Source: Steromphala cineraria | Taxonomy: Eukaryota; Mollusca; Gastropoda; Trochida; Trochidae | Direction: 5' to 3' | DNA length: 64,000 nucleotides | NCBI GenBank assembly: GCA_916613615.1 | Contig: OU744724.1 | Coordinates: 57,674,898-57,738,897 of the forward strand | In this document: positions 33,109 to 45,445 of the stretch, one piece after another | Layout: each line of letters opens with the position of its first letter | How positions within the stretch are numbered: position 1 is the stretch's first letter | The notes under the pieces: generated by a model | What the model saw: the letters and a program-made list of their open reading frames with translations, nothing else | Database searches by the model: none | What the model was told of the DNA's origin: nothing | Made by a program: the position numbers and the translations under genes

Positions 33109-34079
33109 AGTTTATATGTGTGTATCTGAATCATGAACAAGAAGTTTATTTACTTCACTCAAATTTCACTGAATGATAAGAATTTTATTTGGAAGCAATT
33201 TAACATCAATTAACTTTTTAACAGTTCAACATTTTTGCTGAATTGTAAATCTAATACATTTTCCGAATCAAAGTAACAATGTAAAATCTGAAAATTCTAG
33301 TGTATAATTCAACTCAACCTTTTCAGTCGGTATGAATCAAAGACATGTCAATGCCAATAAACTTGGGTGTCAAGAGGGGAATGAAAGGAAATAAAATCTG
33401 GCTTACAAAAACTTCTGTTTACAATTTTGCATTTGAAAAGTGGAATTGATTGAAACTGGAATGTTTTGCTGAAAGTTTCCATTTCTTTTGCAATCTATTG
33501 GGAAAAACTGTCACACATTTCAAACAATGAATGTAATCAAGTCCCTTAATTGAGGGACAAATTACATTTTTGAAAAAAAAGAATTTACACTTCAATTGCA
33601 TGGATTTTTCTTCGTTTTTACATTCAGAAATTGGTGTTTGCCTCTAGTATCAATTAGCCGAGTAATTCTATGTCATTTTTTGTTTAACAAACTTTTTTTT
33701 ATTGCTCAAAACTAATCTGAGTTACGGCCAAACTTGATTGAAGGCTGTGTTTTTAGATTGTGGTTTTACAACAGGGCAATCTCGACAAGCAATAACCACG
33801 CCTGACAGCCTAGCTCGTGTGTTAGCCCGAGTCAAAACCACCGATCTTATGCATTTTCTCAGGGCAGCCTTGGAGTATCCTACGATTATGCAATGCAAAT
33901 GTATTTTCTTCTTGGAATGATAGATATCTTCCTTTTGTTTTATCAACTTTTGAAATGGTTAACAATTACAAGTACAGATTAGTGTATAGATTAGAATTTT
34001 GGATTGAATATGGAAGAGACGACAGAATGCCTTGATCTGATTAATTCTTATGGCTTGCATGTTCTTCAAATCAATTTTT

Positions 34080-35085
34080 AGCTCATCTGGCCTGTAAGGC
34101 CATATGGGCTTATGGCATGGTATGGTGTCCGACGTCCGTCCGTCCATCCGTCCATCCGTCCATCCGTCCGTAAACTTTGTGGAATTTCAACTTCTTCTCC
34201 AAAACCATAAGGCCTAGAAAGCTGAAACTCTGTGTACAGATTCCTTGGCCAGTGAGAATTATAAATTGTAGCTTTGGGCGCCCTGTGACCCCTAATAAGG
34301 GCCACAGGGGCCGCGCCCTAAAAACCTATTTTCATCTTCTTCTCCAGAACCATGAGGCCTAGAAAGCTAAAAATTTGTGTACAGTATCCTTGGCTATTGA
34401 GGATTATAAATTGTAGCTTTGGTGGCCCTGTGACCCCTAATAAGGGCCACATATGCCACGCCCTAAAAACCTATTTTCATCTTCTTCTCCAGAACCATGA
34501 GGCCTTGAAAGCTAAAAGTTTGTGTACAGACTCCTTGGCTATTGAGGATTATAAATTGTAGCTTTGGTAGCCCTGTGACCCCTAATAAGGGCCACATATG
34601 CCACACCCTAAAAACCTATTTTCATCTTCTTCTCCAGAACCATGAGGCCTAGAAAGCTGAAACTTTGTGTACAGACTCCTTGACTAGTGAAGATTATAAA
34701 TTGTAGCTTTGGTGGCCCTGTGACCCCTAATAAAGGCCACAGGGGCCACACCCTAAAAACCTTTTTTCATCTTCTTCTCCAGAAGCATAAGGCCTAGAAA
34801 GCTGAATTTTTGTGTACAGACTCCTTGACTAGTGAAGATTATAAATTGTAGCTTTGGTGGCCCTGTGACCCGTAATAAAGGCCACAGGGGCCACACCCTA
34901 AAAACCTTTTTTCATCTTCTTCTCCAGAAGCATAAGGCCTAGAAAGCTGAAACTTTGTGTACAGATTCCTTGACTAGTGAGGATGATGAATTGTAGCTTT
35001 ATAATAATAATAAAGGCAACAGGAACGTCTTTCAAATCTATTTTCATCTTCTCCTGAAGCATAAGCCCTAGAAAACTGTCGCCTA
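34080..35085 (+). repeat. 145-bp tandem repeat array with CCGTCCAT leader
   Basis: The leader has a GCTCATCTGGCCTGTAAGGC inverted motif and a (CCGTCCAT)n microsatellite at about 34135-34172. About six 145-bp units follow. AAATTGTAGCTTTG marks them at 34263, 34408, 34553, 34698, 34843 and 34988. Units share AGGCCTAGAAAGCTGAAA and GGCCCTGTGACCCCTAATAA. This leader-plus-array design resembles repeats common in bivalve genomes; its mobility mechanism is unknown to me. Confidence 0.85.
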
Positions 35086-35089
35086 TATA

Positions 35090-35307
35090 CAGTGTTTAAA
35101 ATATTGCCCATCAGCCAGTCCTTGAACTGGCTACTTTTTGCCAGGACTGGTTACTTTTTGGTCAGGATTGGTAACTTAATTTTTGGTCAGGACTGGTAAC
35201 TTTTTGGTCAGGACTGGTAACTTTTCAATTTTTTTCTTAAATTTCCCAAAGGAATTGACCAATGAATTTTCAGGACAGGCTAGATTTCCAATCTATTTTA
35301 TACACTG
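35090..35307. mobile_element. Small TIR element with CAGTGT ends, copy 1
   Basis: It starts CAGTGTTTAAAATATTGCCC and ends ATTTTATACACTG, giving terminal inverted repeats of about 13 bp. It is related along its length to 44074-44240, sharing CCAGTCCTTGAACT, TTTCCCAAAGGAATTGAC and ACAGGCTAG. This copy has an internal triplication of GGTCAGGACTGGTAACTT. It sits at the end of the 145-bp array. Confidence 0.75.
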
Positions 35308-36701
35308 CTTTATACTTAATTTTATGATTGGTGACCCTGTGGCCTCTACAAAGGGGAAATCACATTGGCCACACTCTACATCATAGTTGATGATGAAGCC
35401 TGATGAGCTACAGAGCCAATGGCTCTATTTTTGTATCTATTTCAAAATTTAGTGATATTCTGTTTATAGTTCTTTGTGGTCGAAATGTGGTGGTGAACAT
35501 CCAAAACAACTTGACCAAAGAGTTTTCTTGCAACGTCATAACATTGTTGTATTGTAACTTAGCAACGACAATGGCATCATGTTGATTCTAGAACTGACAT
35601 CAAACCATGACGTCATCCTCTCTGGTATATTTTCACTGACTTAAAAAAGTGATATCACACTCAATGGTGAGAACACTTTTCTAGAACTGAGATAACTCAG
35701 TCTCTCACTGTATATAATAAATGCAGATACACTATCAAATAACTTACAAAATGTATAGGATCCAGTGCCTAGAAGTGCTATTTTATCAATTACCTTAATG
35801 TCCCGATAGCAATAATTCTACACACAACATAACCATCTTGACAAACAATCTCATTTTCAAAACTTGAAATTTATATGCCTCAATTTTTCTCCTAAAATGG
35901 AAAAGTTTTTTTATTTTCATTCTTTCCAATAACCATGAGGTAGTTATTTTCACAACTTTCATGTCCCATTCTTACAAGAATGGTTCAAACAAATTGTAAG
36001 AATTTGTTGGTCCGGGCCCTCAATTCTTGCTTTCAGTAGCATTTCAAGCAATCGTGTGATATATTTTATTAGATAAAGCAATTACTTGATACTTAGACTA
36101 GATTTAGCACTAATTGTGTAAGTCATTGTTGATATTGGAGACATACGGACCCTTAGAGTCTTTAAAATCAGCTTCATTATCTAATAACCGGGCATATTGA
36201 TTTGTAACTTGTAACGCTTGTTCTAATGAGAAGTTAAACACAGTCAATGAATTAAGCAGACAGGATTTATGTTGTCAGAAATAAGTCAGGCAATTTGTCA
36301 AATATGTAATTAATTTTTTGGAATATGAACACATTAACTTAATACATGTCGTTAACGTCTCTTTTATTAATTGATTTTTAAGCTTCATTAAGTTATTTAT
36401 TCCATCTAGGTGATCATTTTCTAATATTTCCAATTGATTGATTACAAGTACAATTGTAGAAAAATGTATGTGGAAAACTAAATTTAGTGATGATGTTTAC
36501 AAGAAGAAGCATTTATATCCTACGAGATGGACATCTTAAAATCTTACAGAACTCCTAATAAAAGAAGTGGTATATAAATATAGGCTTGACATTTTATCTG
36601 TATTTGACTGTGTTTGCTAAACCTTTGTGTTCAAAGACAAAAATTATGTTAAAGATAATGACATATGGCTTCTATTTAGTAAGGTTATTTTCGAGATCAA
36701 C

Positions 36702-39317
36702 TACCGTAATTTCTCTATCAATTCGACCCTCAAAATTTCAAAACATTTTCAGATCACGTCCATGGTCGAATTATTTCTCACAAATGTTTGTTTGTTCGGT
36801 AGGATCGTCGAAATATTAGATGGGATTTACATAAATACCTTTCTCCGGCGATTAGATGTTGTCCCATAACTAAAACTAGAAGCACGTGTTGATTTTCATC
36901 CAAAGTATCATTCCTTGTTTGTTCTGTCTCACGAATTAATTTTCCAAATGGTGACTGTTTACGTATGGTGATAATACTTCCAATTGAAATATTGATAAAA
37001 AAAAGAACAGGTCCACCTAAAAATACTTCGATAAAATTAGAAGTTTGCAAGAAATTTACTCGATACAAGAAGCCATGTTTTAGCTGTACTCCTTGCATAG
37101 AATATAGAACCCGCTTCAAAGCCTTCGGTGATTTCATGTCGGAAAAAATGATGCTTTGAGTTTTGATATAAATTTCATTATTGATTTAGGGGCCCCTCTG
37201 TATATCGAGGGACCATCTTAATGTCTCTAAACAGTGTAAATTCAGATACGTTTTAAAATAATTGATGACAACACTCAAAATAAATATCAAAATAAAATTC
37301 CAGACGTTCTTCTGTCGGTAAAATTCAAGTCAAGTTTAGATTTCAAGCCTAAAAATATTAAAATGTAAAAACATGTGTTTTTGACTATATTAGGAGGCAT
37401 CAAGAAGGCCACTGGTGTCACAGGAAATTGAGAATAAACAAATATAATTTTAAAACAATCAATAATCAACTACCTTCGTTATCTAATCTTTAATCTGAAT
37501 GATCATTTGGTAAGAGATTATGTGACGCCATGACCTATCTGCATAACACGTTCTGATTGGATAAGACACACAGATTTCCCCATAAGGGCCAATAATATTA
37601 CCTGTTTCATTGTTATTCTTAGACACGATGGAACCACGCAATGCATCGGACAATTTCTCGCTGTGAGAAATGATTTTATTAGGCCTATATTGATTTAGAT
37701 CTATGATGTGCTTACTGCTTACAGATTGTAACTGCACATTTATCTGGTCACATTGATATTTTGGGCTTTTATGTGACCATACTTTTGTTACACTTGTTTA
37801 ATACTACATCGAACCAAGAAAGACTATGATTTGAACTACAAATAAATATTTACTGCAATAGCTGGACATTAACCGACATTTCTTTGTTTTTCCCCCCATT
37901 TTGTTGAATGTTGGCTATTTTTTCATCCTTAATATACCTAAATATTTTAAAATCGTGATGAATTAATAGGTTTTATTATAAAACTAATTTTTTTGTTCCA
38001 AGGAGATCGTCGGCTTAGCTTCGATATTAATTTCATTATCCATTTAGGGGCCCGCAGTGTTTGAGCAGTGCCCTTAACCTGTATACAAGTGTAAACATAA
38101 GTGTAAAAATACCACTGATAGCTTACTTGAAAAATTTCAACGTAAATAATTTGTGAGTTGTAAAGAATAATATTGATTGACGCTATTAGTATTTTTTCCA
38201 TGTTATGTTTTCATTACGAGATGTGAGTGAAGCGCGATCGTCAAGACACAATAAAAACTGGGCACAATGTAAGCTGGTTTACATCGACAAGAATTATTCA
38301 AGTCTGAGCTTTTTATAGTTACAGTAATATAAACAGCATATGAAATTTAACCTAAATATCATTAGTATTTCAAGAGAGAAATATAAACTTCATACAAAGG
38401 CTGTTATCATTAGAGTCGGACACCAAAGATAAGCTTTTGTCAGTCATGACGAATACATGAAAGTTTCTCGCCGTGATGTTCAAGATAAATATTTCACTTC
38501 CACAGATGGGAGATATGGAATCAATCAACCAAATGAAATAAACGTGTTTTTTTTTTCCACAACAATTCTTCTTAAAATAGTTTTGAATACCATTTAATTA
38601 TGTCGGTTTCAAAGTTTACGTTTACAAGACAAAATAAATATTATTTGTAGCACAGTTTGGACGAGTCCACCATTATAAGGGCACGGGGTGATGGATATCA
38701 TGATAGGAAGATAGAATTTATACTTCATGATAACCCAAAGAAAAATGTATTTGTTTTGCTGATACAGAATTCCTTATATAATCGATTATCTTTCTCTCAT
38801 TGAATGTTTTGTTAATGTGGGATTATTAGGTCAAGTGTTTAGAAGTTCATCATTGCAACCCCTGTAAAATAATGGTTTGGTCATTTGTAAACAAATATGG
38901 CGGGAAGTTAAGCAACCACGTGAGTGATTATCCACAGATGTGACAGATGTTACGATAATTTGTGAAGTATATTTCTTATATATGCTGCTGATTTTAATTG
39001 AGAATTGCTATGAAACCGAGTCACTCATTAAATAAAGTAGATATTTGATCTTGATTGAACAACAAATGTCAAAAGATCGATACAATTCATGATTATTATT
39101 TTTTTCAGTGACGATTTTTTTTCTTGATTTGTAAGTTGTATGGCTGAAATAGAATATATATACTGATAATTTAACGACTGTGGTCGATTTATTGGAACGT
39201 GAAAATGACCATTTGGGGCATGGTTGAAATGTTAGGGGTGATTTGAACTTTTTAACCTCAGATTAACGTACGTGGTCGAATTATCAGAGATGTCGAATTA
39301 ATAGAGAAATTACGGTA
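36702..39317. mobile_element. 2.6-kb TIR element with TACCGTAATTTCTCTAT ends
   Basis: The left end TACCGTAATTTCTCTATCAA and the right end (inverted TACCGTAATTTCTCTATTAA) form terminal inverted repeats of about 25 bp. Subterminal copies of GGTCGAATTAT occur at both ends. A relic of the left end lies at 59750. Flanks TCGAGATCAAC and TCGATGTCAAC may be a degraded target duplication. No recognisable transposase is found. The minus strand holds two modest open frames (36778-37137 and 37483-37737) with no domain I know. Confidence 0.65.
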
Positions 39318-39416
39318 CTCGATGTCAACTCTCTGTTGGACAATATGACTGATGCTTCCTCTAAGTGCAATTCAGTATGCTTCAGAATCTGACATGGTAG
39401 AACTAACTGAGTTAGA

Positions 39417-40200
39417 AGTTTGAATGGTGACATTATATGATGTGTTTACAGGGCAACTCTGCAGAGTTTGAGGCAACTGTTGTGGCCCAGTGCGACTCTC
39501 TGATTTAGATGTTCTAGAAGTGAATGGTGACATTGTATGATGTGTTTACAGGGCAACTCTGCAGAGTTTGAGGCAACTGTTGTGGCCCAGTGCGACTCTC
39601 TGATTTAGATGTTCTAGAAGTGAATGGTGACATTATATGATGTGTTTACAGGGCAACTCTGCAGAGTTTGAGGCAACTGTTGTGGCCCAGTGCGACTCTC
39701 TGATTTAGATGTTCTAGAAGTGAATGGTGACATTATATGATGTGTTTACAGGGCAACTCTGCAGAGTTTGAGGCAACTGTTGTGGCCCAGTGCGACTCTC
39801 TGATTTAGATGTTCTAGAAGTGAATGGTGACATTATATGATGTGTTTACAGGGCAACTCTGCAGAGTTTGAGGCAACTGTTGTGGCCCAGTGCGACTCTC
39901 TGATTTAGATGTTCTAGAAGTGAATGGTGACATTGTATGATATGTTTACAGGGCAACTCTGCAGAGTTTGAGGCAACTGTTGTGGCCCAGTGCGACTCTC
40001 TGATTTAGATGTTCTAGAAGTGAATGGTGACATTATATGATGTGTTTACAGGGCAACTCTGCAGAGTTTGAGGCAACTGTTGTGGCCCAGTGCGACTCTC
40101 TGATTTAGATGTTCTAGAAGTGAATGGTGACATTATATGATGTGTTTACAGGGCAACTCTGCAGAGTTTGAGGCAACTGTTGTGGCCCAGTGCGACTCTC
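39417..40200 (+). repeat. 100-bp tandem array duplicating the 3' splice site of the next TRIM9 exon
   Basis: Exact 100-bp units carry GATGTGTTTACAG plus the first 51 nt of the exon at 40152. Splice-acceptor AGs end at 39451, 39551, 39651, 39751, 39851, 39951, 40051 and 40151. Only the last copy continues into full exon sequence. In the seven upstream copies the exon frame runs 18 codons and then hits TAG. Copies differ at only a few positions, for example one TATGTTTACAG variant at about 39939-39951. Confidence 0.95.
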
Positions 40201-40385
40201 TGATCGAGGCCATCAAGAAGCGAAAGACGGAACTGCTGGAGAGTGTTCAGACAGAGAAGGAGAACAAGATGAAGACTCTGAAGGAACAGGCTTCTCACTG
40301 CACAGCCTTGCTACAGCGCACTACAGGGCTGCTACAGTTCTGTATCGAGGTTCTCAAGGAGTCAAACCCTTCCTCTTTTCTTCAG
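40152..40385 (+). CDS. Trim9: TRIM9-like exon: coiled coil and start of COS box (78 codons)
   Basis: The exon follows the eighth (last) TTTACAG acceptor of a tandem array and ends TTTCTTCAG before the donor GTATGT (40386). It is 234 nt and phase 0 on both sides, in frame with the 32113 exon. The peptide begins GNSAEFEATVVAQCDSLIEA, continues with a charged heptad region rich in Lys/Glu, and ends TGLLQFCIEVLKESNPSSFL plus Q. This closely follows the TRIM9/TRIM67 coiled coil and the start of the microtubule-binding COS box. The first 51 nt are repeated upstream as decoys, so correct splicing requires the downstream half or the only available donor for exon definition. No internal disruption is seen. 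Confidence 0.93.
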
Positions 40386-43300
40386 GTATGTCAAATAATT
40401 CTTCCGTCCTTCCATTAGCACATCTGGCATTCAATGGTCAACATCAAAGCAATGCGAAAGTCAATGATCATCTCAACCAATTGCCTCAAGGTAGGCAAAA
40501 CATTGTGCTTCAAAACACACTCAGTGAAGTTAAACATAAACTTTCAACCTTCAAAAAGGCTGTATGTTCAAAATTTCTGTCTTTCCATCTCTCTGTCCAT
40601 CAATCGTTCCATGGATCCCTCTTTCCTTTATTCCAGGCATCCATCAGTCATTCGTTCATCCATCAGTATTTCTATCCCCACATTAGAACAGCTAGCCTTC
40701 AGTCCATGCAATCATTACTTCATTCGTTCAATATTTTGTCCATTCAAATCATCTTTTCATCGATGCAATGCACTTTAAGAAGCTGCATTCAAAATTAAGC
40801 ATAGAACTCTGAACAAATATTTGTCCATTGTAATTCAAAACATTCTTCCCATTATCTCTATTAATGATATAAAATTTGATTTATTCAAATTTTCATTTTT
40901 ATGATATTGACTCTGATAACTATTTCATTTTTATCAGGCTCAATCAATGTATCTATTAAATAAGAAAAACTGCCAGCTCAAATGATGTGGAAAGTTGCAT
41001 GGTCATTACAGGATCTTTATTCATAACCTGATTCATGTCGCTTACTCAGTTTGATAGCTTTACATAAAGAAGGATCCAATCTTGCTGTCAATCTTGTAAA
41101 CTTGGCATCGATCTCAACCTTCTCTCTTTACTTAAATTACAAATGATGACAATTTATGTCAGAACTCTTCAGTAATCAGTGAAGTCAGCAGCATTAGATT
41201 CCCTCCGCCATAAATGTACGTTTCATGGATGTAATATTGGAATCTTTTATCCGGGGATGCATTCATAAAACCATGTTCAATACATCGCTTCAGCCCCAGG
41301 TTTCAATCAAGCACCTCCAGTTGTAAGCCTGAGCTGATATTTTTGCTGCCATTTCTTTCTCCTCTGTTGAATACAATTATACAGCTTGCAGACTGGTGGA
41401 CTTAGTTGATGTTGCTGACTCTGATACTTCACTTTTGAATAGATTCAGGACCAGCGTTTCTTTATCAATGAATAAAAGTGGCAAAGCTGAAATGGTTTGT
41501 GTTGTAACGAGAGTCAAGGGAGAGATAATGTAATAATGAGAGATGTTACCGTATCACAATCATCTGACATACCATTTCATGTGAACATCTACACAAATGG
41601 TCATTTCCAGCTGGTGCATTTAAGAGAAGTATAAACACTCAACATTATGACTATTCATGAAGCGGAATTAATCGTGCAATATCTCAAAGATACATCCTAG
41701 AGTAGTCTTTGTAGGTTCAGAATATTTCGTCCCCTGTTGCAGTTTTGATGTTTGCTATCACACGGAACTGCCTCTGGATGCGTAAAGTAGTTAGTTTGTG
41801 GAGATTTGAGAACGATTATTCGCTTTATCTAACACATACTTCTACAGTTTCAGCCTTGTGTACATTGTCATTGTGTCCACTAAGCTATGGAAATGAAATA
41901 TCTCATCCATGAAATTAATACCACAAGGGATATAGAACTGTGAAAGAGGGCTTTTAAGTTTTGCGAATTGGTAAATGTAAATATTAGGTTTCCTTGCTTA
42001 TTTGGACAAGAAATGATGAAAACATGAAATGAGAGATTTTTATTTTATTTTGTTCAAGTTACATGTTGAATTAGCTTTGCTAGATTGTATTATCTAAGCA
42101 AGTTTATAAATGGAAGCTAAACATTGCTTTTAGTGTTGAAATAGGTTTTTAACCTTTTTAGTTTGCATCTGAAAACAAAATGTGCATTGTCATTTTTCAA
42201 TTTGTTTATCATTTCACAATAACTTTTGCATTTTATACATTTTAGGTACATCAAAATTTCACAAACTTTCACAAATGATTCTATTATGCACTTAACGATC
42301 TTCATGTTTTAAATGAACATCAATCCAACATCAGAATTGCAATAAAAGATTCCATTATGCTCTTAACAAGGACAGAATTTTTGGAACACTAAACCTTAAT
42401 TACAAGGAAAAGGAATATCATTTAAACAGTTCTATTTCTATGTTAGCTGCCGTTCTAATGAATTTGTCTTAAGTTTTGTTATCCTTCTACACAATCTTAT
42501 CCTTAGTTATAAATAGTACTCGTAATGTGTTCAAAAAGAAATTTGATGCATTATAAAAACAATCAATACCCCATGTCACGTCCTAATTGAGGGTTCTGTG
42601 TTTTTGTGGCTAATTTACGAGATGAGCCCATCGAGAATTAATCACTGGCAGCGACAAGATCAACAGAACTTGTGTTAAGTTTGTTCTGAAGGGCCAATAT
42701 TTTTACAGGTAATTGGCGTAGAGTGATCACTGACATGCCTGAATTTATACCAGGGTTTCTCAATCAACAACATTGGAGGTCAAGATGCACAGGTTTCTCT
42801 CGCGTCTTGCCATCTCTAAATAGTGCTAGGGTTTTGAATCTTTCTTAACTTTATGCAACATTTCTGATAAAGATATTAATAAAAAATGATTTTTAAAAAT
42901 ATTTAAAGCTTTTTTTTCAGGCTTGTGTTAAGGTTATAATGAATGATTATATGGAGGTTATTCAATGCAAATACAAATTCAAGCTACATTGATCATACAG
43001 AAAAATAAATTAGGTCAACTTATCTCAAAAGGACATACAACATAGACCATAATTTGAGGAAAAATGCTTTCTGGTTTTTGGTTATTGAAAATATATTTTG
43101 TGATATTTTTATATTGCATACTTTTTCTTTTGATATACTATGAATAAGTTATTTAGGATAAAACATAAGAACTAATCTATCCTTAATTTCATCTGTGAAG
43201 AATGTTCCTACATTATATGGAATCAAATTTTCATTGTTGTGTGTACATGGAGTTGTTGCTTATTGAAGAAGAAGTTTATGTTTAGTGTCACGACCATGAG

Positions 43301-43404
43301 TGGTGATATAAACTTTTTCTGCCTCATGATATAATAAATGTTCTTTCATGATAAAAAACATTAATTTAATGATTTCAATCATTTGATCATTTCAAGATTA
43401 TTTC

Positions 43405-43740
43405 ATTATGTCATATACTATTGATTCACCCTGAACATATGATGGTCTTCTAATGGTCTCCAGTCTTCTCATATCCTTCTTGTGACTCACCTCAAGAGTC
43501 CAGGAAGCCATCTAAACACCATCTGAAGTCTCCAGTAGACTTAATGTGTTAGATTCTCTTATGGTCTCCAGTCTATCTAAGTACTTTAGTTTTAATGTTA
43601 ATGTCATATAATATTGATTCACAGTGAACATACAGATAATGGTCTTCTAATCTAGCTCCTTCTTGTGACTCACCTCAAGAGTCCAGGAAGCCATCTAAAC
43701 ACCATCTGAAGTCTCCAGTAGACCTAGTGTGTTTGATTCC
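43405..43740 (+). repeat. Direct duplication of about 180-190 bp
   Basis: GTCATATAMTATTGATTCAC, TGGTCTTCTAAT, and a nearly identical CTTCTTGTGACTCACCTCAA to GAAGTCTCCAGTAGAC block appear twice. The duplicate blocks start near 43475 and 43657. Confidence 0.8.
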
Positions 43741-44073
43741 CTCTTGTTGTCTGATTGATGTGCTACTCCGGCACAGACTTTGTGACTTCCTTCATCTGAG
43801 GTCATCACTTGCTTCCTCATACTACCTCAGGACTCGCTAAAGAGTGTTAGATAGATGTTTGGACAGTGTTTGAAATAAGACCGAAGGATCCAAAATGACT
43901 GAAATATTTCTATCAGTTCATCTTAAGTTTTCTTATGTTTTGCTCGCCAGTCTGTTTTTAAATTATATTACTGTCAAATTCTCTTTCAGATCAGTCATGA
44001 TCTAGTTCTAAAAACTAAGTTCTCTGGAAATAAATACATTAACATAAACTATTACTGAATAGTAAATATCTAA

Positions 44074-44240
44074 CAGTGTTTAAAATATAGCCCGTCCGCC
44101 AGTCCTTGAACTCGCTACTTTTTCCCAGAACTGGTTCCTTTTTGGTCAGGACTGATAACTTTTCAAATTTTTTCTTTATTTTCCCAAAGGAATTGACAAA
44201 TTAAGTATCATGACAGGCTAGGTTTCTATTTTATACACTG
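44074..44240. mobile_element. Small TIR element with CAGTGT ends, copy 2
   Basis: It starts CAGTGTTTAAAATATAGCCC and ends ATTTTATACACTG. It is collinear with 35090-35307 except that the GGTCAGGACTG motif is not triplicated here, so this copy is shorter. Confidence 0.75.
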
Positions 44241-45150
44241 TATCTAAGTATCATATGAAACTTAAACTGAATGTTTGAAGATTGGACAAGAACTGAATAT
44301 CAAATATTATGAGTCACAAGCAGGAGCTAGATTAAAAGACTGGATATCATAAGAAAAGGGTTATCTTTATGTTCACAGTGAATCAATCGTTACTGGCCAT
44401 GCAGTTACAAAATTGTTAACTTACAATGACAATAGAATATACATCTCCACTTATGTTTTGTTTCCTTACTTCAAAAAAGGGAAGAATCTAGAAGAAATCT
44501 GGACATGTATTTGTTACTGGATAGGACCATATCTAGGCAGGTTAGGGAGATGATAAGATCAGGCTTGTGAGACAGAAAACATCTGGACTGGGTGGGTCAC
44601 TCTACAGATAGGATACAGAAACATCAACAGACAGGAATAACACATGGGACTTGGATAAACCAGAGATTATCAGTATCTCATCAATATTACATTGATGACC
44701 ATTCCAATCTTTAAACTTTCAGTTTTTCAAGATTCATATAAATGTTTATGTCATATAATATTGATTATTAATACAAATAATAATTCTTGATCCATCTAAT
44801 TATTGAATTAAAAAATTAATGACAATTTATCTTCAGGAGTAACATAATAGCTAGCACAGGATTCACTCAATTCAGATAGTGAAAATCATAAATCAGTTGC
44901 ATAAATATGAATACCTTTTAGAATTTAGTTTCTACATAAGAAATACCTAATGATGATAACAGGAGCTAACTAACTTTATTTGTTTTGAAAGCAAGATATC
45001 ATTACACAAAAACTCATACACCACAACTTGGAATTGTCATTAACTGTTACATGTATGATCAAGATTCACTATATCAATTAAAACAGTGAAAAAGCATGCA
45101 TTACGAAAATGCAAATCGAAAATATCCTTTAATTTTTGTTTCTTAATATA

Positions 45151-45445
45151 AGAGCGGATTTTCACAATGATTATTGAAAGTAAGAAATCAATTCTATACA
45201 CATATACCGCATCTTCTAACTTGCATTTTGCAAAAATTGTTTTTAAAAACAATGTATAAAAAAACATCATGAAAAGAGCAGATTTTCACAATGTTGATTA
45301 TTGAAAGTAAATAATCAATTAAATACACATACTTAACTGTCAGTAACTGTAACAAATTTTGCAAAATATGTTTCTGAATGCATTGTTTTAAAAAACATGA
45401 CAATAGCTGACACCAAGTTTGCTAACTTATTGAAAGTAAAGAAAT
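45151..45445. repeat. Diverged tandem repeat, period about 124-133 bp
   Basis: AGAGCRGATTTTCACAATG occurs at 45151 and 45275. ATTGAAAGTAA followed by ATCAAT recurs near 45173, 45300 and 45433. There are about 2.3 copies of AT-rich sequence. Confidence 0.65.

Larger units (their letters stand above)
32209..40151 (+). other. TRIM9-like intron (7.9 kb)
   Basis: Donor GTAAGT at 32209; acceptor TTTACAG ending at 40151. It contains a short TIR fragment, a SINE, a 145-bp tandem repeat, a small MITE, a 2.6-kb TIR element and the acceptor-duplicating array. Stretches 33120-34075 and 35310-36700 show no recognisable feature. Confidence 0.85.

Noticed and set aside
39417..40200. CRISPR-like array (100-bp period) or satellite
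   Set aside because: Units are contiguous with no spacers and include a splice acceptor and exon sequence of a eukaryotic gene.
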